Source: Chryseobacterium sp. IHB B 17019 (GTDB lineage Bacteria > Bacteroidota > Bacteroidia > Flavobacteriales > Weeksellaceae). From it: DNA of 64,000 nt. Where the stretch lies: the NCBI RefSeq assembly GCF_001456155.1, contig NZ_CP013293.1, positions 3,348,001-3,412,000 of the forward strand, written 5' to 3'. Both the position numbers and the translations under genes were made by a program. Below are positions 35,978 to 43,850 of this stretch, piece after piece (position 1 is the first letter of the stretch; each line of letters opens with the position of its first letter). The notes under the pieces are model-generated. The model had not been told where the DNA came from. It saw only the letters and a program-made list of their open reading frames with translations, and did not search any database.

Positions 35978-36277
35978 ATGAAATTCTGGAGTATTGTTAC
36001 TTTACTGCTTTTCCTGAATTTTACAGCATTACCTGGTATTGCTGCTGTTTTCGGCTGGGATCTTACCAGAACCAATGTAGTGATCAGCGAAGAAGAACCT
36101 CATTCTCATCCATCAACTTTTGTTGTTTACGAAAAGACACTTCCGAAGACTTTAGATGTATTCGATTATCTGAAGTTTTTCGAACCTGATCTTCAGGGCA
36201 AATCTTTTATTCTAATAGATGATTCCTTTCATCTTTCACCCTTACTTACTATATTTTCTCCGCCTCCCGAAGCTTAA
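35978..36277 (+). CDS. Small membrane-anchored protein of unknown function
   Basis: A 99-residue protein with one hydrophobic N-terminal segment (FWSIVTLLLFLNFTALPGIAAV, here residues 3-24, too long to be sure whether signal or anchor), then a soluble region with an acidic/His patch EEEPHSHPST and a C-terminal Pro-rich end PPPEA. I do not recognise it. Spacing of 34 bases after the carbonic anhydrase gene and 140 before the transporter places it in the same unit. It might be a subunit of, or an anchor for, the CO2/bicarbonate system, but this is inference from position. Confidence 0.7.
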   Translation: MKFWSIVTLLLFLNFTALPGIAAVFGWDLTRTNVVISEEEPHSHPSTFVVYEKTLPKTLDVFDYLKFFEPDLQGKSFILIDDSFHLSPLLTIFSPPPEA

Positions 36278-36417
36278 TTCTTAAAGTTAGATTTAAAATA
36301 ATATTCATATCATTTTTTGATATCGGATAGATGTGCTTTACAATTAAAATTTCCAATCTTTTATAATTGATTTATTAAAGGACAGATACATCGGTTATAA
36401 TTTCACAGTTTCATATC

Positions 36418-38010
36418 ATGAAAAAAACATCATTAATAGGAGGAATTAAGGAAAATTTCCCTTCAGGACTCGTTGTATTTTTAGTGGCACTTCCGCTATG
36501 TTTAGGAATTGCTTTGGCTTCGGGCGCACCGCCGTTATCAGGTGTTATTGCAGGTATTGTAGGAGGTTTGGTAGTAGGAACCCTCAGTAACTCAAATATT
36601 TCGGTTTCAGGGCCGGCTGCGGGTCTTACAGCCATTGTTTTAACGGCTATTACAGATCTTGGCGCATTTGAGCTTTTCCTTTGTGCAGGAATGATCGCAG
36701 GACTTATCCAGTTAATCTTGGGATTCGTCAGGGCAGGAAGTATTTCCAATTATTTCCCAAATAATGTAATCGAAGGAATGCTTGCCGCCATCGGTATTAT
36801 TATCATTTTAAAACAAATTCCGCATGCTTTGGGATTTGATAAGGACTATGAAGGCCATGAATCTATTTTCGATAATGGTTTAAACTTCGGGTATTTCACG
36901 GAATTATTCGGGGCGATTCATCCGGGAGCCATTATTGTTACTTTAGTTTCCGTTTCTATTCTTATTGCGTGGGATAAATTCCCGGCTTTAAAAAGATTTA
37001 AAATGCTTCCAGGAGCTTTAGTAGCGGTAGTTGCAGGGATTTTATTAAACGAAATTTTCAAAATGATGGGCAGCTCACTGGCGATAGAACCTCAACATTT
37101 GGTTTCTTTACCCGTTCCGCAATCTTTTGATGATTTTAAAAACCTGATTACCACCCCAGATTTTAATGGATTTACCAATCCAAAAGTATGGATTGTAGGA
37201 GGAACGATTGCTATTGTAGCTTCTATTGAAACGTTACTTTGTATCGAGGCATCCGACAGGCTGGATCGCCAGAGAAGAATTACAGATACCAATTTAGAAT
37301 TAAAAGCGCAGGGAATTGGGAATCTTATCAGTTCATTTATTGGTGGTCTTCCGATGACTTCGGTGGTTGTGAGAAGTTCTGCCAATGCCAATGCAGGAGC
37401 TACTTCAAAGATGTCAACAATCATTCATGGAATTTTATTGTTGATTTGTGTATTGTCAATTCCTGTTATTCTGAATTTAATTCCGTTGGCGACACTTGCT
37501 GCGGTATTAATTTTAGTTGGATATAAATTAGCAAAACCTGCCACTTTCAAGCATTTCTGGCAATTAGGAAAATTCCAGTTTATCCCGTTTGTAGCAACAG
37601 TAGTTGCTGTAGTGGCAACAGATTTATTGAAAGGAGTGGGAATTGGGCTTGCGATCTCAGTTTTCTATATTCTTCAGGGAAATATGAAAAGAGCTTATTA
37701 TCTGAGTAGAGAAAAGCTGGATGATGCAGATGAAATCAACATGAAGCTTGCTGAGGAGGTTTCATTTTTGAACAAAGCAGCCATCAAAAAAACTTTAAAA
37801 AATATTAAGCCCAACTCTACCGTGACCATCGATGCTAGAGGAACTTCATACATTGCAACGGACGTATTGGAAATGATCCAGGATTTTGCCAATATCCGTG
37901 CAAAAGAAGAGGATATTAATGTAGAGCTTTTAGGCTTTAAAACATCTTACAGGGATTACGAGAGAGATGAAGATTCTCACATCCTGATTACGCACAGAAG
38001 GGCTATGTAA
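36418..38010 (+). CDS. SulP family inorganic anion transporter (bicarbonate/sulfate)
   Basis: A 530-residue polytopic protein. The SulP signature PSGLVVFLVALPLCLGIALASG is near the N-terminus, with GLVVGTLSNSNISVSGPAAG next, then LPMTSVVVRSSANANAGATSK and about eleven to twelve helices. Residues from about 455 resemble a STAS domain (NSTVTIDARGTSYIATDVLE). SulP proteins carry sulfate, bicarbonate or other anions. The flanking carbonic anhydrases make bicarbonate the best guess (as in BicA-like and CA-linked SulP systems). It starts 408 bases after the first anhydrase and ends 61 bases before the second. Confidence 0.92.
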   Translation: MKKTSLIGGIKENFPSGLVVFLVALPLCLGIALASGAPPLSGVIAGIVGGLVVGTLSNSNISVSGPAAGLTAIVLTAITDLGAFELFLCAGMIAGLIQLILGFVRAGSISNYFPNNVIEGMLAAIGIIIILKQIPHALGFDKDYEGHESIFDNGLNFGYFTELFGAIHPGAIIVTLVSVSILIAWDKFPALKRFKMLPGALVAVVAGILLNEIFKMMGSSLAIEPQHLVSLPVPQSFDDFKNLITTPDFNGFTNPKVWIVGGTIAIVASIETLLCIEASDRLDRQRRITDTNLELKAQGIGNLISSFIGGLPMTSVVVRSSANANAGATSKMSTIIHGILLLICVLSIPVILNLIPLATLAAVLILVGYKLAKPATFKHFWQLGKFQFIPFVATVVAVVATDLLKGVGIGLAISVFYILQGNMKRAYYLSREKLDDADEINMKLAEEVSFLNKAAIKKTLKNIKPNSTVTIDARGTSYIATDVLEMIQDFANIRAKEEDINVELLGFKTSYRDYERDEDSHILITHRRAM

Positions 38011-38070
38011 GCTCTTTACAGTGATTTTTAACTTTAAAATAATATAATTTCAAAAAAATAAATAGAATAT

Positions 38071-38706
38071 ATGAAGGCACATACATACGAAACTCAGTCA
38101 ACAATTACTCCTGAAAAAGCATTAGAATTTTTGAAGGAAGGAAACCAAAGATTCGTGAACAACCTTAAAGCCAACAGAGACCTTCTGGAGCAGGTAAATG
38201 CTACCCGTGAAGGACAATGGCCTTTTGCAGTGGTCCTAAGCTGTATCGACAGCCGTACTTCTGCAGAACTTATCTTTGATCAGGGACTGGGAGATGTTTT
38301 CAGTATCAGAATTGCGGGTAATTTTGTAAATCAAGATATTTTGGGTTCTATGGAATTCGGTTGTAATGTGGCGGGTTCCAAGCTGATTGTAGTTTTAGGA
38401 CACACTAAATGTGGTGCTCTGAAAGGCGGTCTGGACGCGGCGCAAATCGAAGGACTGGGAATGGACAACCTTAATCATCTGATCAATCATTTCGATACTA
38501 TTATCACAGAAGTGATTGAGGAAGGAGAAGAGCGTTCATCCAAAAATACTTCACTGCTGGAAAGACTGAATCAGCAGAACGTAAAAAATGCAATCGAAGA
38601 TATCCGTAAGCAGAGTTCAACACTTAAAAAGCTTGAAGAAGAGGGTAAAATTAAGATTGTAGGCGCTAATTATGACGTTGAAACAGGAGTTGTAACCTGG
38701 TTGTAG
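38071..38706 (+). CDS. Beta-carbonic anhydrase (second, divergent copy)
   Basis: A 211-residue enzyme. Zinc ligands are Cys58 in LSCIDSRT (Asp60/Arg62), His111 and Cys114 in GHTKCGALKG. The RIAGNFVNQDILGSMEF segment and long C-terminal helix (residues 140-200) set it apart from the first copy. It probably acts at the SulP transporter or in another compartment; no signal peptide is seen. A strong terminator follows at 38786, so it closes the cluster. Confidence 0.95.
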   Translation: MKAHTYETQSTITPEKALEFLKEGNQRFVNNLKANRDLLEQVNATREGQWPFAVVLSCIDSRTSAELIFDQGLGDVFSIRIAGNFVNQDILGSMEFGCNVAGSKLIVVLGHTKCGALKGGLDAAQIEGLGMDNLNHLINHFDTIITEVIEEGEERSSKNTSLLERLNQQNVKNAIEDIRKQSSTLKKLEEEGKIKIVGANYDVETGVVTWL

Positions 38707-38785
38707 GGTACATTCTGCTATCACGAATACCGAAATATGTTTATCGTTAGATAGATTGGAAATTAATTTTTAAAAGTACAAGAGG

Positions 38786-38819
38786 AAGGCCACCGAATTT
38801 CGGTGGTCTTTGTTTTTTA
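38786..38819 (+). terminator. Rho-independent terminator after carbonic anhydrase cluster
   Basis: GGCCACCG (about 38788-38796) and CGGTGGTC pair with a short ATTT loop, followed by TTTGTTTTTTAT. Strong stem and T-tract. Confidence 0.75.
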
Positions 38820-38973
38820 TTAATTCAAGGTCAGTGCGAAGAACGAAGTGACGACGTAATCTTATTTTTTTTGAATAAAAATTTCAATTTTCATCTTCGC
38901 CCGTAGAGATCCTTTCAGGATGACAAATTATACATAAATAATTGCAGTTGTATTGAAAGGCTGAAAAGTTGTC

Positions 38974-39000
38974 TGGTGGCTGAGGCTCCCGAAGCCACCA
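38974..39000. repeat. 8-bp perfect inverted repeat, TGGTGGCT...AGCCACCA
   Basis: TGGTGGCT (38974-38981) and AGCCACCA (38993-39000) flank an 11-base GC-rich centre. It is not followed by a T-tract, so it is not a classical terminator. Confidence 0.6.
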
Positions 39001-39008
39001 CTCCTACG

Positions 39009-39080
39009 ATCCTAGCCCCGATTGCAGCGAAAATCCTTTTTTGAAAAAAAAGATTGCAGCGGAAAGCGGGAAAAAGCTCC
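39009..39080. repeat. Palindrome-like intergenic element with direct repeats (REP-like)
   Basis: ATTGCAGCGAAAA (from 39021) and GATTGCAGCGGAAA (from 39052) are direct repeats about 31 bases apart, around TTTTTTGAAAAAAAA. The block is bounded by AGCCCCG and CGGGAAAAAGCT, complementary ends. I recall blocks of this kind as recurrent intergenic elements in flavobacterial genomes, which I cannot verify here. Confidence 0.5.
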
Positions 39081-39127
39081 AAAAAAACTTACTTTTGATA
39101 TTCAGAAAATTAATTCTTTTATTTCTT

Positions 39128-39550
39128 ATGAAAATACAGCTTATTCTAGTTCCGTTTTTGTTTTTATTTTGTTTTAATCCGTTTTTGAAAGCGCAGAAAG
39201 CAGTAAGCGACACGTTAGTATACGTAAAAAAATTTGAAACCAATAAAGAAAAGTATATCGGAAAGCCTTTTTCACTGCTTTTAAAAGATATGACTCAACT
39301 GCAGCCGAAAAATGCAAAATCCGACATTAACGAAGACCCAAGCAAACCGCTAGAAAGTACAATGTTCACGTTTTCGAATAAGGATATCAGTTCCGGCCAC
39401 GAGGTTACTTTAATTATCAAATGGAAACCGGATACTATTCCGAATACCCCGATTGAGTTTTTTGAGCAGGAACATAATTACCGCTTTACAGTAAGCGAAA
39501 GGAATTTTTTCGAGAAAAAGGTGGTGAAGGATATTGTGGTTTATAAATAA
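39128..39550 (+). CDS. Secreted hypothetical protein
   Basis: A 140-residue protein read from MKIQLILVPFLFLFCFNPFL, a signal peptide ending near KAQK. The frame remains open to an ATG at 39041, but those codons lie in the REP-like repeat, so 39128 is preferred. The mature protein contains KKFETNKEKYIGKPFSLLLK and an alternating region around NYRFTVSERNFFEKK. I do not recognise a family. It stands alone between the repeat region and pth, ending at a hairpin terminator. Confidence 0.7.
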   Translation: MKIQLILVPFLFLFCFNPFLKAQKAVSDTLVYVKKFETNKEKYIGKPFSLLLKDMTQLQPKNAKSDINEDPSKPLESTMFTFSNKDISSGHEVTLIIKWKPDTIPNTPIEFFEQEHNYRFTVSERNFFEKKVVKDIVVYK

Positions 39551-39551
39551 C

Positions 39552-39580
39552 AAAACCTCCGTGAAGAGGTTTTTATTTTG
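39552..39580 (+). terminator. Terminator after secreted protein, possibly bidirectional
   Basis: AAAACCTC (39552-39559) pairs with GAGGTTTT (39566-39573) around CGTGAA, followed by TTTTATTTTG. It lies between convergent genes (secreted protein and pth). Confidence 0.7.
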
Positions 39581-39596
39581 TTTAAGCTTAATTCAT

Positions 39597-40160
39597 TTAT
39601 TTTCCGTTAAAAGCAGACATTGTATTGCTAATCCCCGCAAAAACAAATGACAGGCTTGCTTTTGTAAATTTTTCAATCCTTTCCGGAAGTTTCTCTGCTT
39701 CTTCTTCATTCCAGGTTCCGAGGACGTAATCTACCTGTCTTCCTTCTGAGAAATCCGATGAAATTCCGAAACGCAGCCGTGCATAATTTTGGGTCTGAAG
39801 CACTTCATTGATGTTTTTTAATCCGTTGTGTCCTGCGTCAGAGCCTTTTCCCTTCATTCTCAATGTTCCGAAAGGTAAAGCAAGATCATCCGTAACGATC
39901 AAAACATTTTCCAAAGGGATATTTTCTTTCTGCATCCAATATCTCACCGCATTTCCGGAAAGATTCATGTACGTATCCGGCTTTAAAACCAGCACTCTTC
40001 TTCCTTTGTATTTCCCATCAGCCATCCACCCGAAATTTGTTGTATTAAATGGAACTTCCAGGGTTTCCGCAATTTTTTCAGCTACCTTGAAACCTATATT
40101 GTGACGTGTATTTTCATATTCGGGGCCTTTGTTTCCGAGACCCACTATTAAATATTTCAT
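39597..40160 (-). CDS. pth: Peptidyl-tRNA hydrolase
   Basis: A 187-residue enzyme that frees tRNA from stalled peptidyl-tRNA in the cytoplasm. Catalytic His20 is in [10 protein letters not shown], with Asn10 in GLGNKGPEY and [24 protein letters not shown] carrying the Asp and the substrate-binding loop. [10 protein letters not shown] is standard. Length and gaps are normal. It is upstream-flanked by the terminator of the lipoprotein gene at 40193 and has a promoter box at 40175-40182, indicating independent transcription. Confidence 0.96.
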   Translation of the reverse strand: MKYLIVGLGNKGPEYENTRHNIGFKVAEKIAETLEVPFNTTNFGWMADGKYKGRRVLVLKPDTYMNLSGNAVRYWMQKENIPLENVLIVTDDLALPFGTLRMKGKGSDAGHNGLKNINEVLQTQNYARLRFGISSDFSEGRQVDYVLGTWNEEEAEKLPERIEKFTKASLSFVFAGISNTMSAFNGK

Positions 40161-40174
40161 CGAGAAATTTTTTG

Positions 40175-40205
40175 CAAAATTAAGGCATTAAAAATAAAAA
40201 CTCAA
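40175..40205 (-). promoter_or_regulatory. Promoter of pth
   Basis: On the minus strand TAATTTTG (40182-40175) lies 14 bases before the ATG, with TTG (40205-40203) 20 bases upstream. This overlaps the terminator hairpin of the upstream gene. Confidence 0.5.
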
Positions 40206-40224
40206 CCTTCGGAAAGATTGAGCT
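40193..40224 (-). terminator. Terminator of lipoprotein gene at 40249
   Basis: Minus strand CTCAAtCTT...AAGgTTGAG with a TTTTTATTTTT tail. One mismatch splits the stem. Confidence 0.6.
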
Positions 40225-40248
40225 TAAAAATATTATTTAAAATTATTT

Positions 40249-41169
40249 TTACAATGGTTTGTAGATATAATTTATATCAAATCCTTTTGTCATATACGTT
40301 TGCGGATCGTAGTTATAATCTGTGGAGAATATCACCGGGGTCGGAATCGGTAATGTAAGGTCTGTAATTGAAAGCCTCTTAGGACTGTTTGGTGATAGTA
40401 TCCAGCTTTCCACATCATTAATCTCAGTATTTAAAACCCTTGAAACTTTATAAGCAAATGGTATTAACGTAAACGGGTTGATCCTTGCATCATAATTTGA
40501 ATATCCATAAGCATACTTCGTAACAGGCGGGCTGAATACACTTCCGGCCATAGGACCGTAATGTCTGATCACACGGGAAACATTGTCTCCTACATATTCA
40601 TATTTAGTTTTGGAATAATCCGTGTAAGCAAATGGCGTTCCTGAAGTATCCGGGCCGTTTCTCATAATAATGGAATCAAGCTTTGCCGTAGTCGCAGTAT
40701 ATTTCAGGTCATACAATGTTTTTGCCTTTTTATAAAGCGTAAATGGGCCGGGAGGAGTTCCTGGGGCTCTTTTATAGAAAGAACGGTTTTCTGAAATCTT
40801 TTCCAGTTTTCCGGCATTTCCATAAGTGAACAGTTGAGTGTATACAATACTGTCTTCATCCAAATCTCCGTCTCCATCAAGATCTAAAAAGCCTTTGAAA
40901 TCGATTTTACTTACCTTGTCTCCACTCCATGCTATATCCGTAACAGATGCGCCATCTGTGACTACTTTCGATAACTGTAGCCCGTTATAATAATACGTAG
41001 CCAGTGTATCTGAATCTGTAATCTCTCTATATAAGGCTCTTGGGCCGTTTAGCCCCGTGTTAGTATTAACATCATTTAATGGATTTCCATCTTCATCTAA
41101 TAAATCTTTACAAGAATGGATCGTAGAAACACCAACTAACAATAAAATAAAATAAAAAAGTCGTTTCAT
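40249..41169 (-). CDS. Lipoprotein with EF-hand-like acidic loop (paralogue of 41272)
   Basis: A 306-residue predicted lipoprotein: MKRLFYFILLLVGVSTIHSC gives a signal with the lipobox cysteine near residue 20. The mature sequence has NGPRALYREITDSDTLATYY, repeated Tyr/Asp-rich beta strands resembling RHS/YD-type repeats, and DLDGDGDLDEDS, which looks like a calcium-binding EF-hand/dockerin loop. NYDARINPFTLIPF and the ending INYIYKPL match the neighbour at 41272. The function is unknown. The pair shares a common origin, and each has its own promoter. Confidence 0.78.
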   Translation of the reverse strand: MKRLFYFILLLVGVSTIHSCKDLLDEDGNPLNDVNTNTGLNGPRALYREITDSDTLATYYYNGLQLSKVVTDGASVTDIAWSGDKVSKIDFKGFLDLDGDGDLDEDSIVYTQLFTYGNAGKLEKISENRSFYKRAPGTPPGPFTLYKKAKTLYDLKYTATTAKLDSIIMRNGPDTSGTPFAYTDYSKTKYEYVGDNVSRVIRHYGPMAGSVFSPPVTKYAYGYSNYDARINPFTLIPFAYKVSRVLNTEINDVESWILSPNSPKRLSITDLTLPIPTPVIFSTDYNYDPQTYMTKGFDINYIYKPL

Positions 41170-41195
41170 TCCAAAGGGGATTATTTATTTTTCCA

Positions 41196-41203
41196 CAAAT
41201 ATA
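41196..41203 (-). promoter_or_regulatory. -7 box for lipoprotein gene 40249
   Basis: Minus-strand TATATTTG ends 26 bases before the ATG at 41169. No standard -33 TTG. Confidence 0.45.
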
Positions 41204-41271
41204 ATTTTTTTTTAAATAAAAAGCATATATTTATTAATATTACATGAAAACTGTCAAAAGATTATTCCAAC

Positions 41272-42126
41272 TTATAACGGTTTATATACATATTTAATTG
41301 CCTGGCTCTGATCAGAAACAGGATAATTCTGCGAGTCGTAAAGGTAGCCTTTCGGAATAGGTACCGCAGGTGATCCCGGACTGTGAATGGTGATCTTCCC
41401 AACATTATTTGTAGAAAGCATATAAAAATTGATGGGGAATAAAGTACCCGTCACCATAAAATATTCTTTTGGCAATGTGGTATAAGGGTTGATCTTGCCG
41501 TCGAAATTGTCATACGCATACGTCATGACAGAAGCTGTGGATGTATCCGGATTTCCTCCGCTCATCAACATGCTTGTCTTATCCAGACTTACTACATTGC
41601 TTGCTGAAAATGTGAATTTGTATTCCACATAATGGGTATATGTAGCGCTTCCACCCATTTTTTTCTTCTCTACAATTCTGTACAGCTGTCCGTTTGCATC
41701 ATAAAAAACACTGAAATCACTATGATTCGTGGTAGACATAGCCGTCTGATCCATAGATATTGCAGACATTTTTCCATTGGTATAGGTAATGGTATAAAGA
41801 TTATCCACAACATGCGGATTTACATTATCCTGATATTTTATTTTTGTGATCTTATCTCCTGTATATGTTAGCGTTGCAGCAATTGTATTGGTAGAACTTG
41901 CATCTCTGATGTAAGCTTCAGCAAGCGCCCCTCCTATCGTTGTAATGTATTCTTCAGTGTCTTTGGTGCCAGTAGTTACTTTACTTAAAATTCTAGGCCC
42001 CGTGATGGTTGATCCTCCGGAATTATCAGTATTGTGATTTGGCGGATCATCCGTTGTATTGTCACATGAAACCACGAATCCGAGCGCTAAAGCAGCAAAG
42101 GTTGAAAAAAAGTATTTTTTTGTCAT
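41272..42126 (-). CDS. Lipoprotein, paralogue of the one at 40249
   Basis: A 284-residue predicted lipoprotein, read from MTKKYFFSTFAALALGFVVSCDNTTDD (ATG at 42126; eight more codons upstream are open but add nothing signal-like). The lipobox is VVSC. The mature protein has TGPRILSKVTTGTKDTEEYI, Tyr-rich beta strands, YDNFDGKINPYTTLPKEYF and the ending AIKYVYKPL, all closely matching its neighbour. It has no EF-hand loop, a difference between the two. The C-terminal 'YVYKPL' is shared exactly in character, suggesting a common structural end. Function unknown. Confidence 0.78.
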   Translation of the reverse strand: MTKKYFFSTFAALALGFVVSCDNTTDDPPNHNTDNSGGSTITGPRILSKVTTGTKDTEEYITTIGGALAEAYIRDASSTNTIAATLTYTGDKITKIKYQDNVNPHVVDNLYTITYTNGKMSAISMDQTAMSTTNHSDFSVFYDANGQLYRIVEKKKMGGSATYTHYVEYKFTFSASNVVSLDKTSMLMSGGNPDTSTASVMTYAYDNFDGKINPYTTLPKEYFMVTGTLFPINFYMLSTNNVGKITIHSPGSPAVPIPKGYLYDSQNYPVSDQSQAIKYVYKPL

Positions 42127-42147
42127 ATAAATTAAATTTAATGCCTT

Positions 42148-42155
42148 CAAATATA
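42148..42155 (-). promoter_or_regulatory. -7 box for lipoprotein gene 41272
   Basis: Minus-strand TATATTTG, 21 bases before the ATG at 42126. This supports the shorter start. Confidence 0.45.
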
Positions 42156-42209
42156 ATTGATTTTCCCTTACGAAGGAATTAAAAATTTTAAATAAATATC
42201 ATAATTATA

Positions 42210-42246
42210 TAAAAAATCTAAAAACTTTCGCTTTTAGATTTTAAAA
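42210..42246 (-). terminator. Terminator closing the three-gene operon at 42269-44666
   Basis: AAAATCTAAAA (42213-42223) and CTTTTAGATTTT form a long AT-rich hairpin around CTTTCG; on the minus strand a TTTTTTAT tract follows. Confidence 0.6.
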
Positions 42247-42268
42247 TTACCATTTATTAATGAAAAAA

Positions 42269-43012
42269 TTAGTAAGGCTGTAAAACTGACAATGTCAATA
42301 CAGATTGTGACATATCAGCATTCAGGTACTCTGTATTTACTGCCCTTCCGATTCCTAAAGTATTATTATTAATATTTCTTTTTGTACAAGCCGCTTTTAC
42401 GGAGTAATTATTTTTTGGAGTAAGATTGGCCAGTGTTGCATTAAGATTAAAAATCTTGTTCGTACCGTCACCTCCTACGATTACGTCAGTTCTTACCGCT
42501 CTCAATTTATTATCAACAAAAATCCCGCATGCAAAACTTGTGGATTCATTTCCGTTTCCTGTTTTCTGGGCTGTTGTCTGGAAATTGAATGTTACTTTAT
42601 TGGTAGCATTGGTAATAGAGAAAGTCGTCTGTGTTCCTGTAAGGACGGACCATGCAGTTGTTATTGTAAGTCCTTCATCGTACGGAGAAGTTGATCCGTT
42701 GTTCCCGGAGAATGCTACTCCTATTTTATCTTCCAGCGTATTAATGTGGAATAGAGACATACTCGACAACCCGTCTGCCACTTTTATATTTTTCCAGTCA
42801 TTTACATTTAAAGTAGAACTGTTATGGAAAATTGTCCCGGCAGCACCTGCAGAACCTTTTACGGTACTTGTTCCTCCGGTTCTTAATTCTTTTCTTACAT
42901 TAAGATCTCCATTAATGTCGAGCATGTTCACCGGTGTTGAAGTATTAATTCCAACTTGACAGTTAAAAAAAGCAACCAGAAACAGATTCGTGATTAATAT
43001 TATTTTTTTCAT
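42269..43012 (-). CDS. Secreted protein with 'GINTSTP..LDINGD' N-terminus (paralogue 3 of 3)
   Basis: A 247-residue signal-bearing protein (MKKIILITNLFLVAFFNC) followed by QVGINTSTPVNMLDINGDLN, a motif shared by the two genes upstream and common in Bacteroidota tail-fibre-like or surface proteins. The C-terminal domain has FACGIFVDNKLRAVRTD, AACTKRNIN and LGIGRAV, each mirrored in both paralogues. It starts six bases after the stop of the previous gene. The function is unknown; localisation is probably extracellular or surface. Confidence 0.8.
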   Translation of the reverse strand: MKKIILITNLFLVAFFNCQVGINTSTPVNMLDINGDLNVRKELRTGGTSTVKGSAGAAGTIFHNSSTLNVNDWKNIKVADGLSSMSLFHINTLEDKIGVAFSGNNGSTSPYDEGLTITTAWSVLTGTQTTFSITNATNKVTFNFQTTAQKTGNGNESTSFACGIFVDNKLRAVRTDVIVGGDGTNKIFNLNATLANLTPKNNYSVKAACTKRNINNNTLGIGRAVNTEYLNADMSQSVLTLSVLQPY

Positions 43013-43018
43013 TTGTAT

Positions 43019-43834
43019 TTAGTTTGTAATTGTGTTAAAGACTTGAGGAACTTCATATACATCCACTTTCAGGGAAGATTGTGCAATGAATGAGTCAATG
43101 TTCGAAGCCACGGCTCTACCGATTCCTAAAACAGATCCTGTGGCAACATTATAAGAATCAAGTCTTGAGCATGCTACGCTTACCGTATGAGCGCCTTTAG
43201 AAAGGTTTTCTACAAGCCCGATCTGGTTGTGGATCACAAAAGTGTTACTTGCACTACTCGCTCTCAGATTTCCTTGTCTCATATTAATCAGCTTATCATC
43301 AATGAAAATTCCGCAGGCATAGTCAATAGAAGTATCTGTAGTTCCTGCTGGTGCAAAATTGGCATGAACCACTGTTTCAAACTGAAAATAAGCTTTACTT
43401 ACCGTACTGAAGATATTAACGGTCTGAGAAAGTCCTGCAATTTTTTTAAACTTTGAAAAAGTAGAATAAGCACTGTTCTTGGTAAAAGTTGCAGCTCTGG
43501 ATGTAATGCTGGGTTCTTCCGAACTGGTGAATGAAATTCCCGTGTTATCCGAAAATGAATTATTAAAAATTAAATAAAACTTATTCGGTTCGTATTCAGG
43601 AATTCTCAAGGTTTTCCATGTTGGTGGATAATCTTCACCTTGGGAAACTAAAATCTGCGTGTCAGTTCCTTCAGAAAGAGTGTTGTTTGTTACGTCTAAA
43701 ACGGCAAGTTTTCCTCTTAGATTCGTGTCTCCGTTCACGTCTAGCGTTGCTTTTGGAGATTCTGTTTTTATTCCGACTTGCGCAGAAAGTGATACCCCTA
43801 TTGTGATAAATAGGATAGAAATTATATTTTTCAT
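43019..43834 (-). CDS. Secreted protein, same family (paralogue 2 of 3)
   Basis: A 271-residue protein with signal MKNIISILFITIGVSLSA, then QVGIKTESPKATLDVNGD. The middle holds VSQGEDYPPTWKTLRIPEYE, close to SQGEGLPPVWKSLNVTFIEE in the neighbour. The C-terminal domain has YACGIFIDDKLINMR, VACSRLDSYN and LGIGRAVAS. It is 16 bases after the first gene's stop. The paired cysteines (in CGIF and AC) occur in all three copies, suggesting a disulfide. Confidence 0.8.
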   Translation of the reverse strand: MKNIISILFITIGVSLSAQVGIKTESPKATLDVNGDTNLRGKLAVLDVTNNTLSEGTDTQILVSQGEDYPPTWKTLRIPEYEPNKFYLIFNNSFSDNTGISFTSSEEPSITSRAATFTKNSAYSTFSKFKKIAGLSQTVNIFSTVSKAYFQFETVVHANFAPAGTTDTSIDYACGIFIDDKLINMRQGNLRASSASNTFVIHNQIGLVENLSKGAHTVSVACSRLDSYNVATGSVLGIGRAVASNIDSFIAQSSLKVDVYEVPQVFNTITN

Positions 43835-43850
43835 GAATTATTTTTTGTTT

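Larger units (their letters stand above)
38707..39127. other. 421-base intergenic region with repeats, no gene
   Basis: After the terminator comes a stretch resembling scattered Bacteroidota intergenic sequence (TGCGAAGAACGAAGTGACGA then ATCCTTTCAGGATGACAAA, the latter with a 6-base GATCCTTTCAGGAT dyad). An 8-bp inverted repeat (38974-39000) and a direct-repeat element (39009-39080) follow. I see no protein-coding region, although a frame opens at 39041 inside the repeat, which is judged spurious. Confidence 0.55.

Noticed and set aside
36278..36417. CRISPR or tRNA in intergenic gaps
   Set aside because: I found no regularly spaced direct repeats and no cloverleaf-like sequence in any gap of the window.
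39041..39127. Upstream extension of the secreted protein at 39128
   Set aside because: The codons fall in the repeat element and the signal peptide starts at 39128.
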